Assembly (NCBI GenBank): GCA_021777635.1
Contig: JAJYDI010000008.1
Location: forward strand, 1 to 22,933
Reading direction: 5' to 3'
DNA: 22,933 bases
Origin: Pseudomonadota bacterium
GTDB taxonomy: Bacteria > Pseudomonadota > Gammaproteobacteria > Xanthomonadales > Rhodanobacteraceae
Shown: positions 11,376 through 18,517 of the stretch, piece after piece
Layout: each line of letters starts with the position of its first letter
How positions within the stretch are numbered: position 1 is the stretch's first letter
Notes under the pieces: generated by a model
What the model was told of the DNA's origin: nothing
Databases searched by the model: none
The model's input: only the letters and a program-made list of their open reading frames with translations
Made by a program: the position numbers and the translations under genes

Positions 11376-11840
11376 TCAGCTGCGCGTATCGAGGCCGTCA
11401 TTGTAGGGCAGCTTCAGGTGGCCCCAGCGCACCAGAAGTACCGCGAAGGCAATCAACACGATGGCGATCGCCGAGGCCAGCACCTCGGGCCATGGCAGCG
11501 ACTGCTCCATCATCATGTGCCGGGCCAGCGCGACCATGGCGATGTACAGCGGCATGCGCACCGGCAACTTGCCGGCACGCCAGTACACCTCGACCATCGA
11601 TACGATTTCGAGATACATGAACAGCAGCAACAAATCGGTGACGTTGGCGGCGCGCCGCGCCACCATCGCGCCAACCTCGCTGTAACCGGCCAGCAACGTG
11701 GCGGCAACGATCACGAGCAGGCCGAACCGTTCGATCACTCGCAGGATCATCACCATGCCTCCACGCAGCGTTCCGGGCATCCGCTCTTTCATGTCCACAT
11801 GACGCTCATCTTGACCGTCTCCGTTGACAGGTGTCCTCAT
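11376..11840 (-). CDS. PsiE-family (phosphate-starvation-inducible E) membrane protein
   Basis: This protein has about 154 residues and four hydrophobic helices. The PsiE signatures L-L-L-F-M-Y-L-E-I-V and R-M-P-L-Y-I-A-M-V-A-L-A-R are clear in the middle. PsiE proteins are small inner-membrane proteins with no established biochemical role. The ATG at 11840 is chosen. A TTG at 11855 would overlap the stop of the upstream RND gene (TTGA) and is an equally real possibility for coupled translation; a later Met at 11792 is also possible. It is the last gene of the sqr operon and converges with the dioxygenase gene, 17 bases away. Confidence 0.85.
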   Translation of the reverse strand: MRTPVNGDGQDERHVDMKERMPGTLRGGMVMILRVIERFGLLVIVAATLLAGYSEVGAMVARRAANVTDLLLLFMYLEIVSMVEVYWRAGKLPVRMPLYIAMVALARHMMMEQSLPWPEVLASAIAIVLIAFAVLLVRWGHLKLPYNDGLDTRS

Positions 11841-11851
11841 CACCTCGCTGG

Positions 11852-14800
11852 TCAAACCCGCTGGTCACCGGCTGCAGACAGCGACGCCACACCGCGGCGC
11901 TGCAGGTAGACGAAGTACAGCAGCGGAATCACCACCAAGGTCAGCACGGTCGACACCAGAATTCCGAACACCAGCGACACCGCCAAGCCCTGGAAGATCG
12001 GATCGCCGAGGATGAAGAACGCCCCCAGCATCGCCGCTAGCGCGGTCAGCACGATGGGTTTGGCGCGCACGGCGCCGGACTCGATCACCGCCTGCTCCAG
12101 CGAGTGCCCGCTGGCCAGGGCGTGGTTGATGAAGTCCACCAGCAGGATCGAGTTGCGCACGATGATGCCGGCCAGCGCGATCATGCCGATCATCGAGGTC
12201 GCGGTGAACTGCGCACCCATCAGCCAGTGCCCTGGCATCACGCCGATCACCGTCAACGGGATTGGCGCCATGATCACCAGCGGTACGATGTAGCTGCGGA
12301 ATTGCCCGACGACCAGGAAATAGATCAACACCAAGCCGACCGAATAGGCGATGCCCATGTCGCGGAAGGTCTCGTAGGTGATCTGCCACTCGCCGTCCCA
12401 CTTGATCGAGTAGCTCGACCCGTTGGCCGGCGGCGCGATGAAGTGCTGCCCGAGATGATGGCCATCGAAGGTACGGCTGCCGATGGCGCCGACCATGCGG
12501 AACATGCCATACAGCGGGCTATCCTCGCGTCCGGCATCGTCGCCAGTGACGAAGGTGTAAGGCAGCAGGTCCTTGTGATACACAGCGTCGTCCAGTGGCT
12601 CATTGACGACCTTGACCACCTCCGACAGCGGGATCAGCTGGCCGGTCTGCGAGCGCACGCGCAGGGTCAGGATCGAGTCCATCGAACCGAGATCGGCCTG
12701 CGGCAGGCGCAGCACCACCGGCACGGCGTACTTGGCGTTGCCATCCTGCAGATACGTCGCGGGGTCGCCGCCGACGCCGGCCTGGATCGCGGCCACGATC
12801 TGCGACTGGCTGACGCCCAGGGTTGCCGCGCGGGTGCGATCGACCACGATCAGCTTGCGCATGGCGTGCGGATTCTCGACGCTGGAGTCGACATCGACGA
12901 TGCCCGGCGTCTTCTCGAACAGCCTTTCCAGCGATAGCGCGATCGCCCGCTGGGTCCTGTAATCGGGACCGTAGATTTCCGCCACGATCGGCGCTTGCAC
13001 GGGAGGCCCGGGCGGCACCTCGGCCACCACGAGGTGGGCGTCGAAGCGTTTGGCGATCGCCGCCAGCGCCGGGCGCACCGCCAATGCGATCTGATGGCTC
13101 TGGCGCCTGCGCGCGTCCTTGTTGACCAGATTGACCTGGATATCACCCTGGTAAGGCATCGTGCGCAGGTAGTACTGGCGCACCAAACCGTTGAAGTTCA
13201 TCGGTGCCGAGGTACCCGCATACACCTGATAGTTGCTGACTTCGGGCAGTCGGTCCAGCACCTTGGTCATGTCCAGTAGCGCGCGATTGGTCTGCTCGAG
13301 GGTGGAGCCCTCGGGCATGTTCAGCACCACCTGGAACTCGGATTTGTTGTCGAACGGCAGCATCTTCAGGATCACCGCCTTGACCAGCACCAGCCCCACC
13401 GCCAGCAGCACCAGCGCACCGATTCCTAGGAACAGGTTGCGTCGGCGCCGCGGCGCACGTTCTCCGCTGATGAAAGGCGTCATGACCCGTGTGAACAGCC
13501 GGTACAGGCGCTGGTCGAGTTTCGATTCCTTTGCATGGCCGGGGCCGCCCTGCGCATCGCCGTGGCCAGCGTGGCTGCGCAGCAAGCGATAGGCCAGCCA
13601 CGGCGTGACCACGAACGCGACCGCCAGCGAGATCATCATGCCTACGCTGGCATTGATCGGGATCGGGCGCATGTAAGGACCCATCAGGCCACCGACGAAG
13701 GCCATCGGCAGCAGCGCCGCGATCACTGTGAACGTTGCCAGAATGGTCGGCCCGCCAACCTCGTCCACCGCCGCTGGAATGGCGTCGAGCAGGCTTCGGG
13801 CACCCAGCGCCATGTGCCGATGGATATTCTCGACCACCACGATGGCGTCGTCGACGAGAATGCCGATCGAGAAGATCAGCGCAAACAGCGACACGCGGTT
13901 GATGGTGAAGCCGATCGCCCAGGAGGCAAACAGCGTGATCGCCAACGTCACCACGACCGCGGTGCCGACCACGATCGCCTCGCGCCAGCCCAGCGTGACC
14001 AGCACCAGCAGCACTACCGCGGCGGCAGCCAGGAACAGGTGCTGCAGCAGCTCGTCAGCCTTGTCATTGGCGGTTTGGCCGTAGTTGCGGGTAACGGCCA
14101 CATGAACGCCCTGCGGTATGTCCACGCCTCGCAGGTCGGCAATGCGCGCCTTGACCGCCTCGGCGATGTCGTAGGCGTTGCTGCCGGCCTTCTTCGCAAT
14201 CGCAATGGTTACCGCGGGAGCCAGCCCGGTCACCGGACCGCCCTTGCCGGCGGGTGTCCCATACCACGCCGTGCGACTGGGGTAGTCGGCACCGGAACGG
14301 ATGCGCGCCACGTCGGACAGGTACACCGGCTTGCCGCCGGTGAGCCCGATCACCAGCTGCGACACCTCGCCGGCGTCCATCAGCAAGGCGCCGGCCTTGA
14401 CCGGCATGTCGCGGTTGCCGCTGATCTCCTCGCCGGCATCGGCAGCCACGTTGGCGGCCTTCAGCGCGCTCGCCAGATCGCTTACGGTGAGGTTGTAGGC
14501 AGCCAACTTGCCGGGGTCGAGTTCGACCATCACCGCTCGATCCGGCGCACCGATGGTGTAGACGTCACGCGTGCCTGGCACGCGTTTGAGGTCGGTCTCC
14601 AGCGTGTGCGCGACCTCGGCCAGCTGCACGCTGCCGAGATCGGCGCGATCCGACCACAGCGTCAATGCCATCACCGGCACGTCGTTTATGCCATAGGGCT
14701 TGATCAGCGGTGGCCCGACACCCAGCCCCTTCGGCACCCAGTCGGCGTTGGAATAGACCTTGTTGTAGAGGCTTACAAGCGCCTGCTGGCGCGGCACACC

Positions 14801-15118
14801 GACCTCAAACTCGACCGTGATCAGCGCGAGGCCCGGCCGGCTGATCGAATAGACGTGCTTGATTCCCTTGATCTCGGACAGCTTCTGCTCGAGCGGAAAC
14901 GCCACAAGGTTTTCAACATCGCGCACATTGGCGCCGGAAAACGGCACGATCACGTTGGCGACCGTGACTTCGATCTGAGGATCCTCCTCGCGCGGCGTGA
15001 TGACCGCCGCGGCGATGCCCAGCAGCAGCCCCGCGAGCGCCAGCAGCGGCGTGATCTGCGAGGTCTGGAACGCGCGTGCGATGCGCCCGGAAAATCCCAG
15101 CTTGCCCGACTCAGTCAT
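11852..15118 (-). CDS. RND efflux pump permease subunit (AcrB/HAE-like)
   Basis: This 1088-residue inner-membrane transporter has the RND layout: a first helix, a large periplasmic porter domain, a cluster of helices and then a second copy of both. The proton-relay aspartates are D423-D424 in G-I-L-V-D-D-A-I-V-V-V-E-N. A P-F-S-G-A-N segment and the porter repeats are typical of the poorly characterised AcrB/MdtB-like group, not of the CusA metal group (no Met-rich ligands seen). The start at 15118 overlaps the adaptor stop (ATGACTGA); an earlier in-frame Met at 15139 is possible. Its partner adaptor is just upstream, but no outer-membrane channel gene is in the window, so it may use a TolC encoded elsewhere. 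Confidence 0.94.
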   Translation of the reverse strand: MTESGKLGFSGRIARAFQTSQITPLLALAGLLLGIAAAVITPREEDPQIEVTVANVIVPFSGANVRDVENLVAFPLEQKLSEIKGIKHVYSISRPGLALITVEFEVGVPRQQALVSLYNKVYSNADWVPKGLGVGPPLIKPYGINDVPVMALTLWSDRADLGSVQLAEVAHTLETDLKRVPGTRDVYTIGAPDRAVMVELDPGKLAAYNLTVSDLASALKAANVAADAGEEISGNRDMPVKAGALLMDAGEVSQLVIGLTGGKPVYLSDVARIRSGADYPSRTAWYGTPAGKGGPVTGLAPAVTIAIAKKAGSNAYDIAEAVKARIADLRGVDIPQGVHVAVTRNYGQTANDKADELLQHLFLAAAAVVLLVLVTLGWREAIVVGTAVVVTLAITLFASWAIGFTINRVSLFALIFSIGILVDDAIVVVENIHRHMALGARSLLDAIPAAVDEVGGPTILATFTVIAALLPMAFVGGLMGPYMRPIPINASVGMMISLAVAFVVTPWLAYRLLRSHAGHGDAQGGPGHAKESKLDQRLYRLFTRVMTPFISGERAPRRRRNLFLGIGALVLLAVGLVLVKAVILKMLPFDNKSEFQVVLNMPEGSTLEQTNRALLDMTKVLDRLPEVSNYQVYAGTSAPMNFNGLVRQYYLRTMPYQGDIQVNLVNKDARRRQSHQIALAVRPALAAIAKRFDAHLVVAEVPPGPPVQAPIVAEIYGPDYRTQRAIALSLERLFEKTPGIVDVDSSVENPHAMRKLIVVDRTRAATLGVSQSQIVAAIQAGVGGDPATYLQDGNAKYAVPVVLRLPQADLGSMDSILTLRVRSQTGQLIPLSEVVKVVNEPLDDAVYHKDLLPYTFVTGDDAGREDSPLYGMFRMVGAIGSRTFDGHHLGQHFIAPPANGSSYSIKWDGEWQITYETFRDMGIAYSVGLVLIYFLVVGQFRSYIVPLVIMAPIPLTVIGVMPGHWLMGAQFTATSMIGMIALAGIIVRNSILLVDFINHALASGHSLEQAVIESGAVRAKPIVLTALAAMLGAFFILGDPIFQGLAVSLVFGILVSTVLTLVVIPLLYFVYLQRRGVASLSAAGDQRV

Positions 15119-16199
15119 GCCCTGCCGCCCCGTCCGCATGCTGCGCGATCAACCACTTCATCGCTGCGCCAGGATCGGCCGCCACCTGCTCGCCCGGCGC
15201 CAATCCCGCCAGCACCTCGGCGTCATTGCCGAAGCGATCGCCCAGCCGCACCTGGCGCAGCATCACGCCGTCGCCCTTGACCACATACACGCCGACCATT
15301 TCACCGCGACGCACGATCGCACTGTCCGGCACCAAGAGGCGCGGCCGCGAGCCGATCATGAAGGCCACCTTGACCACCTCACCAGGATTGAGTCCGGTCT
15401 CGACGGTCGGCAATTCCAGCCGCACAGTGAACGTGTGGGTGGTCGCATCGGCGTAGGGAAACACGATCACCTTGGTCGCCTCGACGCGCTTGCGTCCCCC
15501 GTCGTAGAACACCCAGGCGCGCCCGAACCTGCGAATCACGTTGACATCGCTCTGCGGCACCTGCGCCTCGACGCGCAACTGGTCGAGCGACAGCCCCGAG
15601 ATCAGCGGCTGCCCCGGCTGCACCGCCTCGCCGACTTGCACGAAACGCTTGGTGACGATGCCCGAGTACGGGGCGCGCACCACGGTGTAATTAGCACTCT
15701 CGGAAGCTTGGCGCCGGTTCGCCTGCGCTGCATCCAGCGCCGCCTTGGCGGCATCGCGCTGCGCGGTGGTCTGGTCCATCTGCGCCTTGGATACTAGCCT
15801 GCGCGCGTAGACTGCGGCGATCCGCTGGTACTGCGCCTCGGCGTCTTTGTAGGCAGCCTGTGCCGAGCGCACCTGAGCTTGCGCCGCGTTCACCGCTGCG
15901 CTCTGCTCGACCGCAGTGAAGCGCACCACCACCGCGCCCTGCGGCACGTAGTCGTTGACGTCAAAGGGCAGCTCCAGCACGCGGCCGGAAGTCTGCGCCG
16001 ACAGCGTCGCCTGATGCACGGCCTCGACCGTGCCGTCCCAGACGCGCTCGCGCGGCGCGATCTGCTCGCGAAGCATGATCGTGGCCAGCGGCGGCTTGGC
16101 CGCGGGCGCGGCAGGCTGCCGATGACCGCAGGCACTCAGCGTCAGCGTGGCAGCACCGAGCAGCAGCGCCGCACGCAGGGAAAGCACGGATCGCGTCAC
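15111..16199 (-). CDS. RND efflux periplasmic adaptor lipoprotein (membrane fusion protein)
   Basis: This is a 362-residue protein with a lipoprotein signal: a basic start, a hydrophobic stretch and the lipobox L-S-A-C with C24 as the lipidated residue. It then has the HlyD/AcrA order: a biotinyl-lipoyl half-motif (about 60-90), an alpha-helical hairpin rich in Ala and Gln (about 98-168), the second lipoyl half (R-A-P-Y-S-G-I-V at about 175-182), a beta-barrel, and a membrane-proximal domain. It links the RND permease to an outer-membrane channel. The start codon is GTG with an AGGA seven bases upstream that overlaps the stop of the preceding gene. Its own stop overlaps the permease start. 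Confidence 0.93.
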   Translation of the reverse strand: MTRSVLSLRAALLLGAATLTLSACGHRQPAAPAAKPPLATIMLREQIAPRERVWDGTVEAVHQATLSAQTSGRVLELPFDVNDYVPQGAVVVRFTAVEQSAAVNAAQAQVRSAQAAYKDAEAQYQRIAAVYARRLVSKAQMDQTTAQRDAAKAALDAAQANRRQASESANYTVVRAPYSGIVTKRFVQVGEAVQPGQPLISGLSLDQLRVEAQVPQSDVNVIRRFGRAWVFYDGGRKRVEATKVIVFPYADATTHTFTVRLELPTVETGLNPGEVVKVAFMIGSRPRLLVPDSAIVRRGEMVGVYVVKGDGVMLRQVRLGDRFGNDAEVLAGLAPGEQVAADPGAAMKWLIAQHADGAAGHD

Positions 16200-16211
16200 A
16201 GGCGTTTCCTC

Positions 16212-16415
16212 TCAGCGAAACGCGCTGCCGGGCGTCAGTCCGAGCTTGCGCAGCAGCATCGCCAGCGGACAGAAACCGGTGAACGACGCCTGCAGCAAGT
16301 TCAGGCCGACGAATGCGGTGAGCAGAAGCCACCACGGCGAAACCAGTTGGGACAGCGCCAAACTGACCAGCACAACGCTGCCCGCAAAAGCCATCACGGC
16401 ACGATCGACGTTCAT
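16212..16415 (-). CDS. DUF2892 / YgaP-type small membrane protein
   Basis: This 67-residue protein has two hydrophobic helices (about 7-22 and 27-44) and the DUF2892 signature [16 protein letters not shown] at 37-52, including the conserved Cys in F-C-P. The same domain forms the membrane part of the YgaP rhodanese and often stands alone beside sulfide-oxidation genes. Its function is unknown; a partner of sulfur-transfer enzymes or a thiol site at the membrane is conceivable. It lies 30 bases after sqr and 12 bases before the adaptor, with a GAGG about 9 bases ahead of the ATG. Confidence 0.9.
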   Translation of the reverse strand: MNVDRAVMAFAGSVVLVSLALSQLVSPWWLLLTAFVGLNLLQASFTGFCPLAMLLRKLGLTPGSAFR

Positions 16416-16445
16416 TGCACTTGCCTCACAAAGGGAAGGGACAAA

Positions 16446-17738
16446 TCAGGGTTCGATGACATTCTGCCCGGCTTTCAGCCGCGCAATGCCCAGCGCGTGC
16501 AGCACATACTTCTCGTAAACCGGATCGGTGTTGCCGGTCTTCATCTTGCGGATGAAGTACTTCTCGAAAACGACCTTGGCCAGATGCACCCACTTGCCGA
16601 CCTTGGCCCAAGTAACGTTGCGCGGCGGAATCTGCGGCAACGCCACGAAGGCGGCACCGGTGTCGCCGAGGTCGGCGAGGCAAATCGCGTTCCAGGTCGC
16701 CACCTCGCGCGGTTCGCGGCCATCCAGTTCCGACTGAATGTTGTGCACCAACGCGGCGACCATCGATTCGATCATGTAACCGGTCTTTGGCGCCCCGGTC
16801 GGTACCGGGGTGGCCTCCACTGGCGGAATCGCCACGCACACGCCCGCTGAATAGATATTGGGGAACTTCGGGCTTCGCTGGTGCTTGTCGATCAGCACGA
16901 AACCGCGCGGATTGCATAGGCCCTCGACCTTGCGCACGGCCTCAACGCCGGTGAATGCCGGCAGCATCATGCAGTACTTGAACGGCAGCATGTGGTCGGT
17001 CAACGGCTCGCCCCTGGCGTCGATCTCAGTCACGCTCATCTCGCCGGGACGGATGTCGGTGGGCTTCGCGTTGGTGATCCACTTGATGTGTCGCTGGCGG
17101 AATTCGGCCTCCAGCAGGCCCTTGGAGTCGCCGACACCACCGAGTCCCATGTGGCCGATGTAAGGCTCGCTGGTGACGAAAGTCATCGGCACTCGATCAC
17201 GCAGCTTGCGCTTGCGCAGGTCGGCGTCGAGGATCGCCGCGAATTCGTACGCTGGGCCAAAGCAGCTGGCCCCCGGCACTGCTCCGACCACGATCGGGCC
17301 CGGGTCCTTGAGAAACTGTTCATAGGCGGACCACGCCTTGGCCGCGTGCGCTGTCGTGCAGATCGAATGGGTATTGGCGGCTGGCCCGAAGCCGGGAATC
17401 TCGTCGAACGCCAGACGTGGCCCGGTGGCGATCACCAGATAGTCGTAGCTGATCCTGCTGCCGTCCCTGAGCACCAGCGAATTTTCAGCCACCTTGATCT
17501 CGACCGCGGGCTGGTCGCGGAACTCGATACCCTTTCTTTCCAGATAGGGCGTCACATCAAAGCCGATGTCATCGGGCTTGCGCCAGCCAACCGCAACCCA
17601 GGGGTTGGATGGCGTGAAAGCGAATCGTGGGCCGTCGCCGACCACGCTAATGCGATGCTCCTTGCCAAGCGCAGCGCGCAACTCGTATGCCGCCGGCATG
17701 CCACCGATGCCGGCGCCCAGAACGACGATGTGTGCCAT
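16446..17738 (-). CDS. sqr: sulfide:quinone oxidoreductase, Acidithiobacillus-like type
   Basis: This 430-residue flavoprotein oxidises H2S and passes electrons to the quinone pool, releasing persulfide or polysulfide. The FAD-binding G-A-G-I-G-G-M-P-A motif starts at residue 9. The three catalytic cysteines are present at C127 (S-I-C-T), C159 (A-S-C-F-G) and C353 (W-N-A-I-C), matching C128, C160 and C356 of the A. ferrooxidans enzyme as I recall it. The quinone-site region (P-V-P-T-G-A-P-K-T-G-Y) and the C-terminal amphipathic helices (about 370-425) that dip into the membrane are also there. The ATG has GGGAG six bases upstream. It is the first gene of the five-gene minus-strand operon. A flavocytochrome c subunit is less likely because no cytochrome partner is present. 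Confidence 0.95.
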   Translation of the reverse strand: MAHIVVLGAGIGGMPAAYELRAALGKEHRISVVGDGPRFAFTPSNPWVAVGWRKPDDIGFDVTPYLERKGIEFRDQPAVEIKVAENSLVLRDGSRISYDYLVIATGPRLAFDEIPGFGPAANTHSICTTAHAAKAWSAYEQFLKDPGPIVVGAVPGASCFGPAYEFAAILDADLRKRKLRDRVPMTFVTSEPYIGHMGLGGVGDSKGLLEAEFRQRHIKWITNAKPTDIRPGEMSVTEIDARGEPLTDHMLPFKYCMMLPAFTGVEAVRKVEGLCNPRGFVLIDKHQRSPKFPNIYSAGVCVAIPPVEATPVPTGAPKTGYMIESMVAALVHNIQSELDGREPREVATWNAICLADLGDTGAAFVALPQIPPRNVTWAKVGKWVHLAKVVFEKYFIRKMKTGNTDPVYEKYVLHALGIARLKAGQNVIEP

Positions 17739-17841
17739 GCGAATCTCCCGATCAGTCGGTGTGGATAAGGCGCAGCACAGCGGACCCAGACGCCGGATTC
17801 GAACTTGCCGCGGGGAACCCGGGCAGATCCCCTACGCATCT

Positions 17842-17870
17842 AATTTAGTGACATCTTATTTAGATTTCAA
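17842..17870 (-). promoter_or_regulatory. predicted sqr promoter
   Basis: On the minus strand, TTGAAA (17870-17865) is followed 17 bases later by TAAATT (17847-17842), a good sigma-70 pair. It would give a leader of roughly 95 bases before sqr. It is fully interleaved with the divergent promoter and the AT-rich repeats. Confidence 0.55.
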
Positions 17871-17877
17871 CTAAGAT
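17848..17877 (+). promoter_or_regulatory. predicted bigR promoter
   Basis: GTGACA (17848-17853) is a one-base variant of the -35 consensus. TAAGAT (17872-17877) follows after 18 bases as -10. Transcription would start near 17884, about 70 bases before the bigR ATG. The -10 box of each divergent promoter sits next to or inside the -35 side of the other, so one bound repressor could block both. Confidence 0.55.
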
Positions 17878-17953
17878 GCTGCGGCCGCCGCGTTCGCATA
17901 GCTTCCCGCGACACCTGCCGCATGCGACTCACGCCGATCAGGAGACCCCGCCG

Positions 17954-18319
17954 ATGCCCCCGCGAGCCTCTGCCTCCCGCATGACGTTCGACGTCAAGGC
18001 GATGGAAAAAAATGCCGACGAGGCTGCACGGTTGCTGCGCGCACTGGCTAACCCGCAGCGCCTGCGCGTGCTGTGTCTGCTGGTGGGCAATGAGCTGTCG
18101 GTAGGCCAGATCAACGAGCGCGTCGATCTGAGTCAGTCGGCGCTGTCGCAACATCTGGCAGTCCTGCGCGAGGAAGGCCTGGTGCGTACCCGCCGCGAGG
18201 CGCAGACGATCTTCTATTCGCTGGCCACGGGGCCGGCGCAGACGCTGATCATCGCGCTGCACGGCATCTACTGCGCGCACTCGGGGCATCGCCGTGAAAG
18301 CGCGCTTTGCCGCTCCTGA
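17954..18319 (+). CDS. bigR: BigR/SqrR-type persulfide-sensing ArsR-family repressor
   Basis: This is a 121-residue winged-helix protein. The recognition helix contains L-S-Q-S-A-L-S-Q-H-L (59-68) and the wing R-T-R-R-E-A-Q-T-I-F-Y (78-88). Cysteines C41 (V-L-C-L-L) and C107 (I-Y-C-A) stand exactly where BigR and SqrR carry the pair that forms a disulfide or polysulfide bridge when reactive sulfur rises, which releases DNA. Metal-binding Cys clusters of ArsR/SmtB are absent. A third cysteine, C119, lies near the end. The start at 17954 has GGAG nine bases upstream; the open frame reaches 26 codons further, without a ribosome binding site. It is transcribed away from sqr across the shared operator. 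Confidence 0.93.
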   Translation: MPPRASASRMTFDVKAMEKNADEAARLLRALANPQRLRVLCLLVGNELSVGQINERVDLSQSALSQHLAVLREEGLVRTRREAQTIFYSLATGPAQTLIIALHGIYCAHSGHRRESALCRS

Positions 18320-18462
18320 ACGACGATGGCTGCAAGACTTTCCATACACCCAGCTTCGATGGCGCGAATGGTGTCGAATGCGATCGGCTGGATTTGGCCT
18401 CCGCCGTCATTGAGCGCGGCAATGAGGCTGCCGCAGATCCAGTCGTGATGACGCGGCGGGAC

Positions 18463-18491
18463 TTGGAGCAATGCGCGCCGGCCGCTAGGCT
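18463..18491 (+). promoter_or_regulatory. weak promoter candidate for the MetX-family gene
   Basis: TTGGAG (18463-18468), a 17-base spacer and TAGGCT (18486-18491) form a poor but correctly spaced sigma-70-like pair about 27 bases before the start codon. The rest of the 198-base gap after bigR shows nothing that I can identify. Confidence 0.2.
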
Positions 18492-18517
18492 TGCCTGCCC
18501 TTGCCACTGACGCTTGC

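Larger units (their letters stand above)
17836..17879. promoter_or_regulatory. putative BigR/SqrR operator (AT-rich repeats)
   Basis: A 44-base AT-rich island in GC-rich surroundings contains ATCTAATTTAG (17838-17848) and ATCTTATTTAG (17853-17863), two near-identical direct repeats 15 bases apart. The first contains the perfect palindrome CTAA-T-TTAG. A third, inverted, related copy is read as ATCTTAGTTG on the minus strand at 17877-17868. GCATC and GATGC flank the whole island symmetrically. ArsR-family dimers such as BigR bind AT-rich palindromes of this kind. Binding is inferred, not shown. Confidence 0.55.

Noticed and set aside
13535..15280. 581-codon open frame on + strand opposite the RND pump
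   Set aside because: It is a GC-driven shadow of the RND permease; the composition is His/Arg/Gln-rich with no domain, while the minus frame has full family motifs.
16446..17738. Flavocytochrome c sulfide dehydrogenase flavoprotein subunit
   Set aside because: No signal peptide and no cytochrome partner; the three-cysteine pattern and C-terminal membrane helices match sulfide:quinone oxidoreductase.
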